From assembly GCA_003216795.1 (NCBI GenBank), contig QCIH01000001.1, positions 186,001-250,000 on the forward strand: DNA of 64,000 bases, read 5' to 3'. Within the stretch, counting starts at the first letter, position 1. Each line of letters starts with the position of its first letter. The DNA is from Prochlorococcus sp. AG-402-K16 (lineage in GTDB: Bacteria > Cyanobacteriota > Cyanobacteriia > PCC-6307 > Cyanobiaceae). Shown piece after piece: positions 39,172 to 48,600 of the stretch. The position numbers and the translations under genes were made by a program. Below the pieces are notes generated by a model that saw nothing but the letters and a program-made list of their open reading frames with translations, was not told the DNA's origin and ran no database searches.

Positions 39172-39384
39172 TTAACAGCAAGAACAATCACCCTCTGATT
39201 GCGGATGAACTGAAGTTAAAGCATCTGCGATATCTCTCAACATATCAGCGACATATTCTGGAGGGCATCCAAATTTATGTACATAAGCAATGCTTTGTTT
39301 TGCCATCTCCGTATATGCTGGCAAGATCATGCTATCAAGCTGTTCCTTTGTGGGTTGCCACTTTAATTCATAATGATCTGACAT
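39172..39384 (-). CDS. hypothetical protein with CSCC tail, 70 aa
   Basis: MSDHYELKWQPTKEQLDSMILPAYTEMAKQSIAYVHKFGCPPEYVADMLRDIADALTSVHPQSEGDCSCC. Helical, with a terminal CxCC that could bind metal or be modified. Divergent from the metallothionein-like gene, with a Zur/Fur-like site in between. Confidence 0.65.
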   Translation of the reverse strand: MSDHYELKWQPTKEQLDSMILPAYTEMAKQSIAYVHKFGCPPEYVADMLRDIADALTSVHPQSEGDCSCC

Positions 39385-39491
39385 TATTTTTGGATATAAT
39401 TACTTTCAACTTAGTGGTTGATAGGATTAATAACAATGAAACTATTTACTTTTAAATGTATAAATTAGTAATTAGAAATAAAGCTCATTTA

Positions 39492-39516
39492 AAAATGATT
39501 TTCATTTTCATAAATA
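39492..39516 (+). promoter_or_regulatory. Zur/Fur-like site before the metallothionein-like gene
   Basis: AAAAATGATTTTCATTTTCATAAAT shares 20 bases with the site at 23498 in T2 and has the TGA-N9-TCA outline. Intergenic, about 90 bases before ATG 39601. Confidence 0.5.
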
Positions 39517-39600
39517 GTTTTAGTTTTTGCTAGAATATATTGAACCAATGGACTTTTAGCAAAAATATCTTTATATTTATCGAAGATAATTTATCTTGTT

Positions 39601-39714
39601 ATGTTTACTTCTTTTTTTAAAAATATTTATCTAAATAATTTATCTATTTCTGACAATAAAGTATGTAGTGGGTGTGGCTGCAGCTGTCCTTGCGAATGTA
39701 AAGATTGCGAATAA
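39601..39714 (+). CDS. metallothionein-like Cys-rich peptide, 37 aa, perhaps truncated
   Basis: MFTSFFKNIYLNNLSISDNKVCSGCGCSCPCECKDCE: seven Cys in CxxCxCxCxCxCxxC spacing, dense enough for a zinc/copper thiolate cluster. The TAA stop is followed in frame by CSTCGGN and a second TAA (39739), so a nonsense change may have shortened a longer Cys-rich protein. Unlike cyanobacterial SmtA in layout. Metal binding is inferred from composition. Confidence 0.65.
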   Translation: MFTSFFKNIYLNNLSISDNKVCSGCGCSCPCECKDCE

Positions 39715-40090
39715 TGCTCAACTTGTGGCGGTAATTAAATATATTAACTTTGAAATGGAGGGGGCGCTAGTATCTTCGAACATCTCCAAAAGGTGCTTGA
39801 TTTATAGCAGAGGTGTAAGTAGTAAGCACTTCATTTAAAAGTAATTATCAGGAAGATCTTTCCCATAATTCATAAAATATAAAAATTCTGTTCTTAAGCA
39901 AACCATACTTCAACTGTAAAATCGTCCGCAAGTTTTGGATGCTCATGTAAATATTCACCAATTACTAGATTGGCTAAGTGTTTAATAATATTAAAGTCTT
40001 TTTTTCTTTAAAAAATGTTGAAAAACAAAAAGTATGTTTGTAAATCACAAATTTTCTATTTATATTTAACTTAATTAATAAATACCTAAA
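39715..40090. other. remnant-rich gap before the secretion locus
   Basis: 39757-39800 is a diverged copy of the T5 left end (GGGGGCGCTAGTATCTTCGAACATC versus GGGGAGGCTCTAGAATCTTCGAAGATC). 39811-39834 on the minus strand is a truncated signal-peptide start (MKCLLLTPLL then stop). 39894-40007 on the minus strand is open without ATG for KDFNIIKHLANLVIGEYLHEHPKLADDFTVEVWFA, perhaps a decayed small gene. Confidence 0.55.
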
Positions 40091-40309
40091 TTGACAAATT
40101 CTGAACAATCACCAATTTTAACTTTCAATGACAAAAAATATGATATAAATTCTTTACCAGACAAGGCAAAAGATCTCATTAGAGCTACTCAAGTAGCTGA
40201 AACACAAGTAAAAATGCACGAAGATAACTTAAAATTAATTAGCATTGCCAGACAGACAATTACTTCTCAACTGAAAAATGAGCTTGAAAATGTTACTCCA
40301 CTAGAGTAA
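40091..40309 (+). CDS. DUF6447-like small protein
   Basis: 72 residues with a TTG start: ILTFNDKKYDINSLPDKAKDLIRATQVAETQVKMHEDNLKLISIARQTITSQLKNEL. The F-N/D-x-K-x-Y-D-x-x-S-L-P opening plus coiled helix is the pattern of a small cyanobacterial family (DUF6447) often seen beside secreted-protein genes. Convergent with hlyD, 3 bases apart. Function unknown. Confidence 0.65.
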   Translation: MTNSEQSPILTFNDKKYDINSLPDKAKDLIRATQVAETQVKMHEDNLKLISIARQTITSQLKNELENVTPLE

Positions 40310-40312
40310 GAA

Positions 40313-41743
40313 TTATTTTTGTTGAGCTAAAGGATCAAAAATATCGCTAATAATATTGAACACAGATGCAATTATTGGTTTATCCCTTAATTTAATCTTG
40401 CTACTTACTGCCATTCCAGATCTTAACTCATCAAAACTAAACTTTCCTTTAATTTCTGACGCTATAAGCTTTATTTCTGCAATATATGTTCTTCGATTAA
40501 CTCCAGATGTGGTGTCAGTTGAGACCGTGGGTGAAATACTAAAAACTTCAGCGATAATTCCTCCAAAGTCGTCTGAGGGGAAAGCGTCAACTTCAACTAT
40601 AGCTTCCATTCCAACTTGAATCGGGGCACTAACTTTTGAAGGAATCGATGCTCTTGCTATTAATTCATTATCAGGAACAACAGTAATAACAACATCATTT
40701 GCCATTATTCTTTCCCCTGGACTTTGATATTTTATGTTTTGTATAAATCCCTTTACTGGGGATACTATTTTAAATCTATTATTTTTTGCCTCAAGTTCTA
40801 AAATGAGAGTAGAGAGTTGTTCTAATTGCTCTGAGTTTTGAAAAAGAATATTATCTTTTTCTAATAGATTTGCATTATAATTTTTTTCTAACTGGTTTAA
40901 TTCTAAATTAGTTTGCATGTACTGAACATCAGATATGGCGCCAGCCTTATTCAATAATTCATATTTTTCAAGAAGAATTTTTTTAAAGTTTATTTCCTCA
41001 CTTAACTGTCCTAATTTTAGATCATAAGATTCAAAAAGGTTTCTCCTTTGATTTTGCGCATATTCAAGTCTTTTTCTAGCACCATTCAGCCTGGCTTTAG
41101 TTTCATCATCTTCATAAATTAATAACAAAGTATCTTTTTCCACATACTGATTAGTTTTAACAAAAAGCTCTGTGATTTTTCCAGGGTCCATTGCACTTAT
41201 CTTAACTTCAGGCGTAATCGTTGTTAATTCTCCTGTAAGAATAATTGTTTCTTCAATGGTAGTAAAAATAGACCAAATTATAATTGATATAGAACCTGTA
41301 CTTAATGTCCAAATAAAGATTCTAGACCAAACCGGAGGTGGAGGTAGAAGCGTAACATCTGCATTAATATTTTCTGAATTACCGAAATTACTTAAAACAC
41401 TCGATACTCTATCTTTAATGAAAACTTTGGGGTTTTTTATAAAAAATTTTATTTTTTTTAAACGAGTTTTTTTAAATAAAAAATCCTTGTATGAATTCAG
41501 TAATTGGTAAAATCTTTGCTTTTTTATAATTAAATTGCTCTTTTTATAGTAAAAATCAATAAAAGAATATTTTTGCTTATTTAAATTAGAAATCAAAGAT
41601 CTGCTTAATTTAAATTTCCCAATAATTTTGAATTTTCTTATTGAGATTAAGTTATGTAATTTTTTGTTTTTAAAAAAAAAAGAAACTTTTTTCTTAATTT
41701 GTTTTTTCCTTAAAATTTTTTTAATTTTTTTATAAAAATTCAT
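40313..41743 (-). CDS. type I secretion membrane-fusion (HlyD-family) protein
   Basis: 476 residues. A long basic N-terminal cytoplasmic tail (about 130 residues, unusual for HlyD) precedes the membrane anchor WSRIFIWTLSTGSISIIIWSIFTTI. Then lipoyl-like half PGKITELFVKTNQYVEKDTLLLIYE, a coiled-coil hairpin (NGARKRLEYAQNQRR...LEKNYNANLLEKDNILFQN), second lipoyl half VKGFIQNIKYQSPGERI and beta-barrel LIARASIPSK...GMEAIVEV...LRSGMAVSSKIKL. Partner of the ABC exporter 6 bases upstream; it bridges to an outer-membrane TolC not in the window. Confidence 0.92.
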   Translation of the reverse strand: MNFYKKIKKILRKKQIKKKVSFFFKNKKLHNLISIRKFKIIGKFKLSRSLISNLNKQKYSFIDFYYKKSNLIIKKQRFYQLLNSYKDFLFKKTRLKKIKFFIKNPKVFIKDRVSSVLSNFGNSENINADVTLLPPPPVWSRIFIWTLSTGSISIIIWSIFTTIEETIILTGELTTITPEVKISAMDPGKITELFVKTNQYVEKDTLLLIYEDDETKARLNGARKRLEYAQNQRRNLFESYDLKLGQLSEEINFKKILLEKYELLNKAGAISDVQYMQTNLELNQLEKNYNANLLEKDNILFQNSEQLEQLSTLILELEAKNNRFKIVSPVKGFIQNIKYQSPGERIMANDVVITVVPDNELIARASIPSKVSAPIQVGMEAIVEVDAFPSDDFGGIIAEVFSISPTVSTDTTSGVNRRTYIAEIKLIASEIKGKFSFDELRSGMAVSSKIKLRDKPIIASVFNIISDIFDPLAQQK

Positions 41744-41749
41744 TAAATT

Positions 41750-44680
41750 TTATTCATTAAACTGGGAATTATAAAGTGCATAATATCTTCCTTTTTGCTT
41801 CATAAGTTCTAAATGGCTTCCTTCTGAATCAACTTTACCATTGTGCATAACTATTATTTTATCAGCTTCAACAATGGTAGATAACCTATGAGTTATCATA
41901 ACCATTGTTTTATCTTTAAATTCCTCTCTCATATTGCTAACCACTTGTTTTTCAGTATCAACATCAAGTGCTGACGTTGCCTCGTCAAGGACGACTAAGT
42001 TAGGCCTCTCTAACAACATCCTAGCTAGAGCTACTCTTTGCCGCTGCCCACCCGATAAACCTGAACCCTTCTCCCCAATAGGGGTACCATATCCAAATGG
42101 TAAAGTCATTATAAATTCATGAGCGCAAGCCGCCTTCGCAGCATCAACTACCTTTTCAGCAGAAATCTCAGGATCTCCTAACGCGATATTACTAAAAACT
42201 GTACCCTCAAAAAGCATACAATCTTGAGGAACAAAACCAATTTGTCTTCTCAAACTATATAAATCTACTTTTGTAATATCAAAGTCATCAATCAAAAGTT
42301 TACCTGAAGTTGGCCTATATAGCCTAGGAATCATTTTTAACAATGAGCTTTTGCCGCAACCACTTTGTCCAACTAGGCCTACAAAAGAGCCATTCTTAAT
42401 TTCAATATCTACTGAATTCAATACTGGACTTGCAGTTGTACTATATGCAAATCCAACATTAATTGCCTTTATAGAACCTTTTACTTCTGGCATTTCTATG
42501 TTTTTATCTTCATTTTCTAATACTTCTAAGGGTTGATTTACAATATCTCCAACTCTCTGAAGAGAAAGTGACATTTCTTGAAATTGTTGCCATGATCCTG
42601 ACAACCTAAGCATAGGTTGTGTTACGTAACCACTAATAATTCTAAAAGCGATCAGTTGACCTAAGGTCAACTCATTTTTAATAACTAACCAAGAACCGAT
42701 TCCGATAACAGCTATATTATTTAATTTATTAATTAATTGACCAGCATTTGTGCTACTAGTGTTCGCGAGTATAGCTTTAAAACCTTGATTTATTGATTTT
42801 AAGTGCTTGTCTTCCCATTGCCTTCTTGCATTATATTCAGCATTTTGAAGTTTTATAGTATGAATGCCTCCTAAAATTTCCACTAAAAATGCATTAGTTC
42901 TTGCTTGAGCCTCTGCTCTCAATCTAATTAGTTTTTGAGTTATTGGAGTAACTCCAACAGTCACAATAAATAATAATGGTACAGAAAGAAAAACAATCAT
43001 TGTCAGTAAAGGACTGTAGAAAACCATAACAGTGAAATAAAGTACTGAAAATATTGCGTCTAGAACTACTGTAAGAGCAGTTCCTGTTAAAAATCTTCTT
43101 ATATTTTCTAACTCGTTCAACCTACTTGATAATTCTCCTACTGGTCTAGAATCGAAAAAGCGGGCATTAAGCCTTAACATTCTGGATAATATTGCGGAGC
43201 CAATACCAATATCAATCCGATTTGAAATTTCAACAAATTGGAAAGTCCTTAAACTACTAAATGCGATCTCGAGCAAACTAAAAACTACCATTAAAACTAC
43301 CAAAGGAGATAAGGCCTCTGTAGCCCCTTTAGCTAAAACCCTATCTATTATTTGTTGAAATAAAAGCGGAGTCGCCAACTGAAATAATTGATTAAGAAAA
43401 CTTGCTGCAAAAACTTCAACAAGTTGTGTTCTAAATTTTTGTATATAAGGGAAAAGCCATGCAAGGTTAAAACGATTTTTTGGTGTATTCAAACCAACCT
43501 CTAATGTAATTATTTTATTTTCTTTTTCAAAAAAAATATTTGCTTCTTGAGAATTTAAAAATTTCATCCCTTTAATGGGATCATATAAAGTAATAAATTT
43601 TGAGTTACTTTTTAAAATTAAATTACAGATACCTTCATCATTAATCCATATAGAAGGGGCTGGTATTAATAAGGGATTTTTTCTATTTATACTTACAATT
43701 TTCACATTAAGGCCAAATCTATCAAGTAAATTTACAGTATTGTTGATCCAAGATTTTCTTTGTTCTTCGATTATTTTTGAGGCCCGACGAATCGTTTCTG
43801 AACGAGTAGGCATATCAAAGAACTTTATAATCATAGAAATTATTGCAAAATAGCTTTCCTCTCTGTTACTAGCATTTATTAATTCAAAATCTAAATTATT
43901 ATTTTGAAAACTTTTTGATTTATTAGTATCATATTTTATTTTCTCTTTATTTCCATCTTTAGAGCTCAATGATTTTGTTATTTTATTTAGTTGATCTGTT
44001 GTTTCTATATTTGTTTCGATAGTTTTATCTTGTAAATTTATATCTGACAAAGAATTTTCATCATCTAATTTAACTATTGATATTCTTCTATGATTTTCAG
44101 AAAAAAATTTTTTATATATTTCTCCGTTAATATATTGCCCATAATTAAATCCACTATGAGGTTTATCTAAATAAATAATCTTATCAGTTTTTCTTATCTT
44201 AGATATATCTTGAGAAATATTAAATATTTTCCCTAAATCATTAAATAAATAATTTTTATTCAAAAGGAATTCTTTAAAATTGGTCTGATTTAAAAGAAGT
44301 TTGAATAAGAAAATTAGTTCAAAATTACAAACCTGATTTTTAAATAAATCAAAAATTTTAATGAGTTTTTCTTCTGATAAATCTTCAATATTTAGAAGAT
44401 AATATTCACAATTAGTGTTCGCTCTTACCTCACCTTTAATGTTTGAATTTAACAAATTTGTAAAGCCAATAAAAAAAGGTGCTTCAAATAAACCCAGAGT
44501 CTGAGATTTAAATATTTTTTCGTTGTCAATTAATCTTATTGTACCTTTAGTTAAGAATATTAAATTATTTTTTGAAGCTTCTGAAGAATATATTAAAGAT
44601 CCTATGTCAGATTTTTTGAAAGTTAGATTATCTTGAGAAATAGACAATAATTTACTATATTGTTCTTGATTAAATTTCAT
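41750..44680 (-). CDS. type I secretion ABC exporter with CNB-like and C39-like N-terminus
   Basis: 976 residues. 1-120 resembles a cyclic-nucleotide-binding fold (SLIYSSEASKNNLIFLTKGTIRLIDN...). About 270-400 is a C39-peptidase-like region (SYFAIISMIIKFFDMPTRSETIRRA...KFITLYDPIKGMKFLNSQEANIFFEK) without the catalytic Cys, i.e. a docking rather than cleaving domain. Six-helix ABC core about 410-700, then the NBD: Walker A GLVGQSGCGKSS, signature LSGGQRQR, Walker B LVVLDEATSALD, H-loop MITHRL. It overlaps the isomerase gene by 4 bases. Confidence 0.93.
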   Translation of the reverse strand: MKFNQEQYSKLLSISQDNLTFKKSDIGSLIYSSEASKNNLIFLTKGTIRLIDNEKIFKSQTLGLFEAPFFIGFTNLLNSNIKGEVRANTNCEYYLLNIEDLSEEKLIKIFDLFKNQVCNFELIFLFKLLLNQTNFKEFLLNKNYLFNDLGKIFNISQDISKIRKTDKIIYLDKPHSGFNYGQYINGEIYKKFFSENHRRISIVKLDDENSLSDINLQDKTIETNIETTDQLNKITKSLSSKDGNKEKIKYDTNKSKSFQNNNLDFELINASNREESYFAIISMIIKFFDMPTRSETIRRASKIIEEQRKSWINNTVNLLDRFGLNVKIVSINRKNPLLIPAPSIWINDEGICNLILKSNSKFITLYDPIKGMKFLNSQEANIFFEKENKIITLEVGLNTPKNRFNLAWLFPYIQKFRTQLVEVFAASFLNQLFQLATPLLFQQIIDRVLAKGATEALSPLVVLMVVFSLLEIAFSSLRTFQFVEISNRIDIGIGSAILSRMLRLNARFFDSRPVGELSSRLNELENIRRFLTGTALTVVLDAIFSVLYFTVMVFYSPLLTMIVFLSVPLLFIVTVGVTPITQKLIRLRAEAQARTNAFLVEILGGIHTIKLQNAEYNARRQWEDKHLKSINQGFKAILANTSSTNAGQLINKLNNIAVIGIGSWLVIKNELTLGQLIAFRIISGYVTQPMLRLSGSWQQFQEMSLSLQRVGDIVNQPLEVLENEDKNIEMPEVKGSIKAINVGFAYSTTASPVLNSVDIEIKNGSFVGLVGQSGCGKSSLLKMIPRLYRPTSGKLLIDDFDITKVDLYSLRRQIGFVPQDCMLFEGTVFSNIALGDPEISAEKVVDAAKAACAHEFIMTLPFGYGTPIGEKGSGLSGGQRQRVALARMLLERPNLVVLDEATSALDVDTEKQVVSNMREEFKDKTMVMITHRLSTIVEADKIIVMHNGKVDSEGSHLELMKQKGRYYALYNSQFNE

Positions 44681-45405
44681 TCGCCTAAGAAATTATTAAT
44701 CATTTCTTTATTAATTTGCAGAGAAAGTTGCCTCACCTTTGAATTTAAAAGCATTTTACCTAATACCTCTTTGGTTGATTGATTTAGTTCACTATCAAAC
44801 CTATATTCTAATCTTAAAATAACAAACCACTCATCAATAGGAAAGGGTTTGAAAAGCTGTTTAGGAGTAGCAGTTCTTAATCTTGAAGAAATCTCAGGAT
44901 GAGGTACTGTTAAATCGCAAGGCCCCAAAATTCCCTGAGTTTTCGCTTCAGGACCTTCGCTATATTTCTCAGCAGCATCTCCAAAACTCATTTCTCCTGA
45001 TTCTATTGAATAGTAAAGATGTTGAGCAAGATTTTCATCCGCAATCCTCAAACAACTATATAACGTTCTATCTAATCGATCTTTAAATCTTAAAAAAAGA
45101 GCCTCAGCATTACTCGATATTAATTGATCTACAATATTTCTTCTTTTAAATCTAAACTGAGCATATTCAGAAAGTGATTCTATATCGGTCGATAATAAAT
45201 TAGATTTTTGCCAATTAATTAAAGTTTCCTTATCTTTAATATCCAATTCTTTCATTAGACCTTCGATAGCTTCTTTATCAGAAATTTTCGAATTCGAGTT
45301 TAAATTGAATTCATTAATAAAACGCAATTCCGCCTGAAATGCTGCATAGGGTGTAAGTAAGTTGCCCATTGCCAAGAGTTTCATGATTGATTTTGGGTCT
45401 TGCAT
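44677..45405 (-). CDS. PpiC/parvulin-type peptidyl-prolyl isomerase
   Basis: 242 residues, no signal peptide. N-terminal helical half (FKRRNIVDQLISSNAEALFLRFKDRLDRTLYSCLRI) and a parvulin-like region about 110-200: LAQHLYYSIESGEMSFGDAAEKYSEGPEAKTQGILGP...LFKPFPIDEWFVILRLE. First gene of the isomerase-exporter-adaptor operon; it may keep the giant substrate secretion-competent in the cytoplasm. Such isomerases are often fused or linked to cyanobacterial T1SS exporters. Confidence 0.82.
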   Translation of the reverse strand: MQDPKSIMKLLAMGNLLTPYAAFQAELRFINEFNLNSNSKISDKEAIEGLMKELDIKDKETLINWQKSNLLSTDIESLSEYAQFRFKRRNIVDQLISSNAEALFLRFKDRLDRTLYSCLRIADENLAQHLYYSIESGEMSFGDAAEKYSEGPEAKTQGILGPCDLTVPHPEISSRLRTATPKQLFKPFPIDEWFVILRLEYRFDSELNQSTKEVLGKMLLNSKVRQLSLQINKEMINNFLGE

Positions 45406-45672
45406 TTTTGTTGTTTATTATTTAAAAATTTCTTTAGGGCTTTAATATAATCTAAAGATTCTAATTTACAAAATTAATCTTGTATGAATAGATACCAAAA
45501 AAAGAATTATTAAAACTAAGTTAGCTTCAATTACTTTTAATCAAATTAATTTATTTTGTAATATGAATAATGCATTTTTTTAGTACTAACTAATAAATAA
45601 GTTATCAATCAAAATAAATTTTGTATTTTAATTTCGAATAAATTTTTATTACTAAAAGTATTAATAATTAAA
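45406..45672. other. AT-rich gap between giant protein and secretion operon
   Basis: Nearly pure A/T with no ORF. It should hold the terminator of the giant gene and the promoter of the secretion operon (minus strand); I see no clear hairpin. Confidence 0.5.
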
Positions 45673-48600
45673 TTAATGAAAATCCTTTTTTGTAATTAAT
45701 AAATTATCGCAGCAATCAATAATATGGGCAAACATTAAAATATCAGTTAAACAAAGCTCGTCTTTATTATGGTCCTTAACCAATTTTTTTAAATTTTTAC
45801 ATATGGTATTAGAATAATTTTCTTGTTGGTCAATATATTGAAAAAGGTTACTTTCTAACCAACTTTCCCAATCTATATCAAAAGATTCAATTTTTAAAAA
45901 ATCTTTCTGTATTTTCTGAATTTGATCGATAAAAATACCTGGTTTTGAAGAGAGAAGTAAAGCCTTATAAAGCAACGATTTTCTATTTAAATCAAACCCT
46001 TTAATAAATTTAAAATTTGTAGTTTTTTCTTCCTTATTAAGAAGTTTAAGATTTTTAGCTTCTCTGACAATTATGTAACTTTTTCCAATAGATGTTTCAA
46101 AAATCCACTTACCACTAAAATTGGGATTTCTTCTTCGTAAATTCAATTTATAGTCAATATCAATATTTTTAGCTATTGGTGTTATGCTTCTCTCTCCGAT
46201 AATTGGCAACAAAAGCACCCCAAGTATTGATAAAAACTGATTATTGTTATAATAATCAAATAAATAATCAATATTATCCTTTAAATCATTAATATTTCTT
46301 TTGAAATTTTCAAGAATATTTAATTTCTTATTATCAAAATCATTTGGTTTGGTATTAGTAATGTCCGTGATTTTTATATCATCAAATTCTGTTTCTCCAG
46401 TTGATCCATTTTTATCCAATGGAGATTCGGTTCTGAATTTTGTATCTTTCCCAGACGAATAAATTAGGTTTTTAAAATTTCCAAAACTGATAGGTAAAGA
46501 AAAATTTGATAGGAAATTAGCATTATTTTGAACTTGTGGATTTTCAGGTATTGAAGAATTATTTTCAACTTGTGGATTTTCAGGTATTGAAGAATTATTT
46601 TGAACTTGTGGATTTTCAGGTATTGAAGAATTATTTTCTACATTATTTAAAGAATTAGTCTCTTCTAATGAAGTGGTTTCAATAGGTATTAAAGGATCCC
46701 CGATAACATACAAATCACTATCAGTATCAAAAAAACCTTGGTCAACTAATAACATAGAAATAACATCAATAGTTTTATTTCCATCTTTGTCGATTAGGTA
46801 AGCTGAACCATCTATCGAACTCATTAGTTGATCTGAAATATTTAAATTTTCAAAATCTTCAGATCTTTTCAATGAACCAATTAAAATCTCATTTCCTTCT
46901 GAATAATCATAAAAGTTATAGCTTAGATCTTTTAACCATGCTTCAAAATCACCGTCAATTTCTGAGTCATAACTAATAACTTGAGATTTGAAAAGATGAG
47001 ATTCATTACTAGCAGTCGTTTTAATCAACTCATTAATATTTAAACCTCCATCCTCAAGATTTATATCAACATAAGCACCTAATTTATCATTAGTATCTAT
47101 TGAAAATTCTAACTTTCCTACTGGCGAATTAACATAAGAAGATGATCCTAGAATATTTTTGGATGCTTGGATGATTTCCTCGTTTACTTCTTCTTGTTTA
47201 GCATCTAATAAAAGTAGTTCATCTTCAGCAATAGAATCTAACAAAACAACAGGCATATTTTTTTGAGAATTATTTAATATGGCTGCAGATCCTTTTGCGA
47301 TTTTATCTATAAGATTATCTCTATTTGTTTCATTTTTATTCAATCTTTGAAAGATTCTAATTAAATCATTTTCTTCTTCCAACAGATTTTGGTTAGATTC
47401 AAATCTATTAAAAATATTTTTAATATCCTCAGAATCTAGTCTATTTATCAAATCCAACCCGTTTACTATTTCCTCTGTATTACTGTTATTGATAATATTT
47501 ATCCTTAATATACCCTTAACTTTTGCAGTCAAATCTCCCTGAGCGAAAGAACTATCTTTTGCTACGACTTTAATCCTATGGTTGCCAATTGGCAGCTGAC
47601 TGTAATCAGAAAATTCATCGGAAAAAATAATATTACCACTTCTATTATCAAACTTTATAAAATCAATTAATTCCTTAGGAATTTTAACTTCAAAATTTAA
47701 TTCATCGCTAGGATCAAGGTCTACTAAGTTATCAGATAACTTAAATAATACATTATTAGAAAATTCATCATCAGTTGCTAAGTTAGTATCTATGCTAATA
47801 GGCTTTGAAGGGAGAAAAATTGGTCTTGAGTTTAAAATAGGAATCCAAAATTTTGACACGGAAGAATCTTCAACTCCGAACAAATTATTAACATCATCTA
47901 AAACTCGAGTTGAAGACCATATTTCTATTGGAACTCCATATTTATAATTAGTAGATAATGAAGATGGTATTTCTGAAAAAATATTGGGATCAATAGATAG
48001 ATGAAGTCCTTCCAAATTACTGCTATAGTTTATATTTTTATTTTTTAGCTTAGAAATATTTATTATATGTTTAATAGTGTCGTCATTCTCTCTTATAGAA
48101 TTTACAAACTCTTCTGAATTAAAATCAGTAGCCGTAATTTTGCTATTAAAAGACTTCACCTTTAAATTAATAAATACTTCATCTCCTTTTGGATCATTTA
48201 GTTCTGGAGAATTTATATTTAACGCATTTCCCAAATCGATACTTATATTTTTATTAAAAGCATTACCAAGATTATTTTCATTTAATGGATTTTTATCTTT
48301 AGTTGAAGTTAATACAGTTATTTCTGGTTTAGGGATAAAATCAGCTTGGAAAAAAGGAGATATGATTTCTAGTCCAAAATTATCAACTGCTTTCACGGCG
48401 AATTTAGGGTTAATATTTTTCAACAAACCTTTAGGAGGGTCTATTTTTAATTTTATGTTTCCTTCAGAATCTGATTGCAACGAAATAGAATCAGAATTGT
48501 TACCAAATTCTTCAAAATAATTATTATTTTCAAAGAATAAACTTAAGTCCAACTTGTCATTATGAATTATATCGGGATCATCAAATAAATTAATAATTCC

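Noticed and set aside
40356-43853. Plus-strand ORFs within hlyD and the ABC exporter
   Set aside because: Shadows of well-conserved minus-strand genes.
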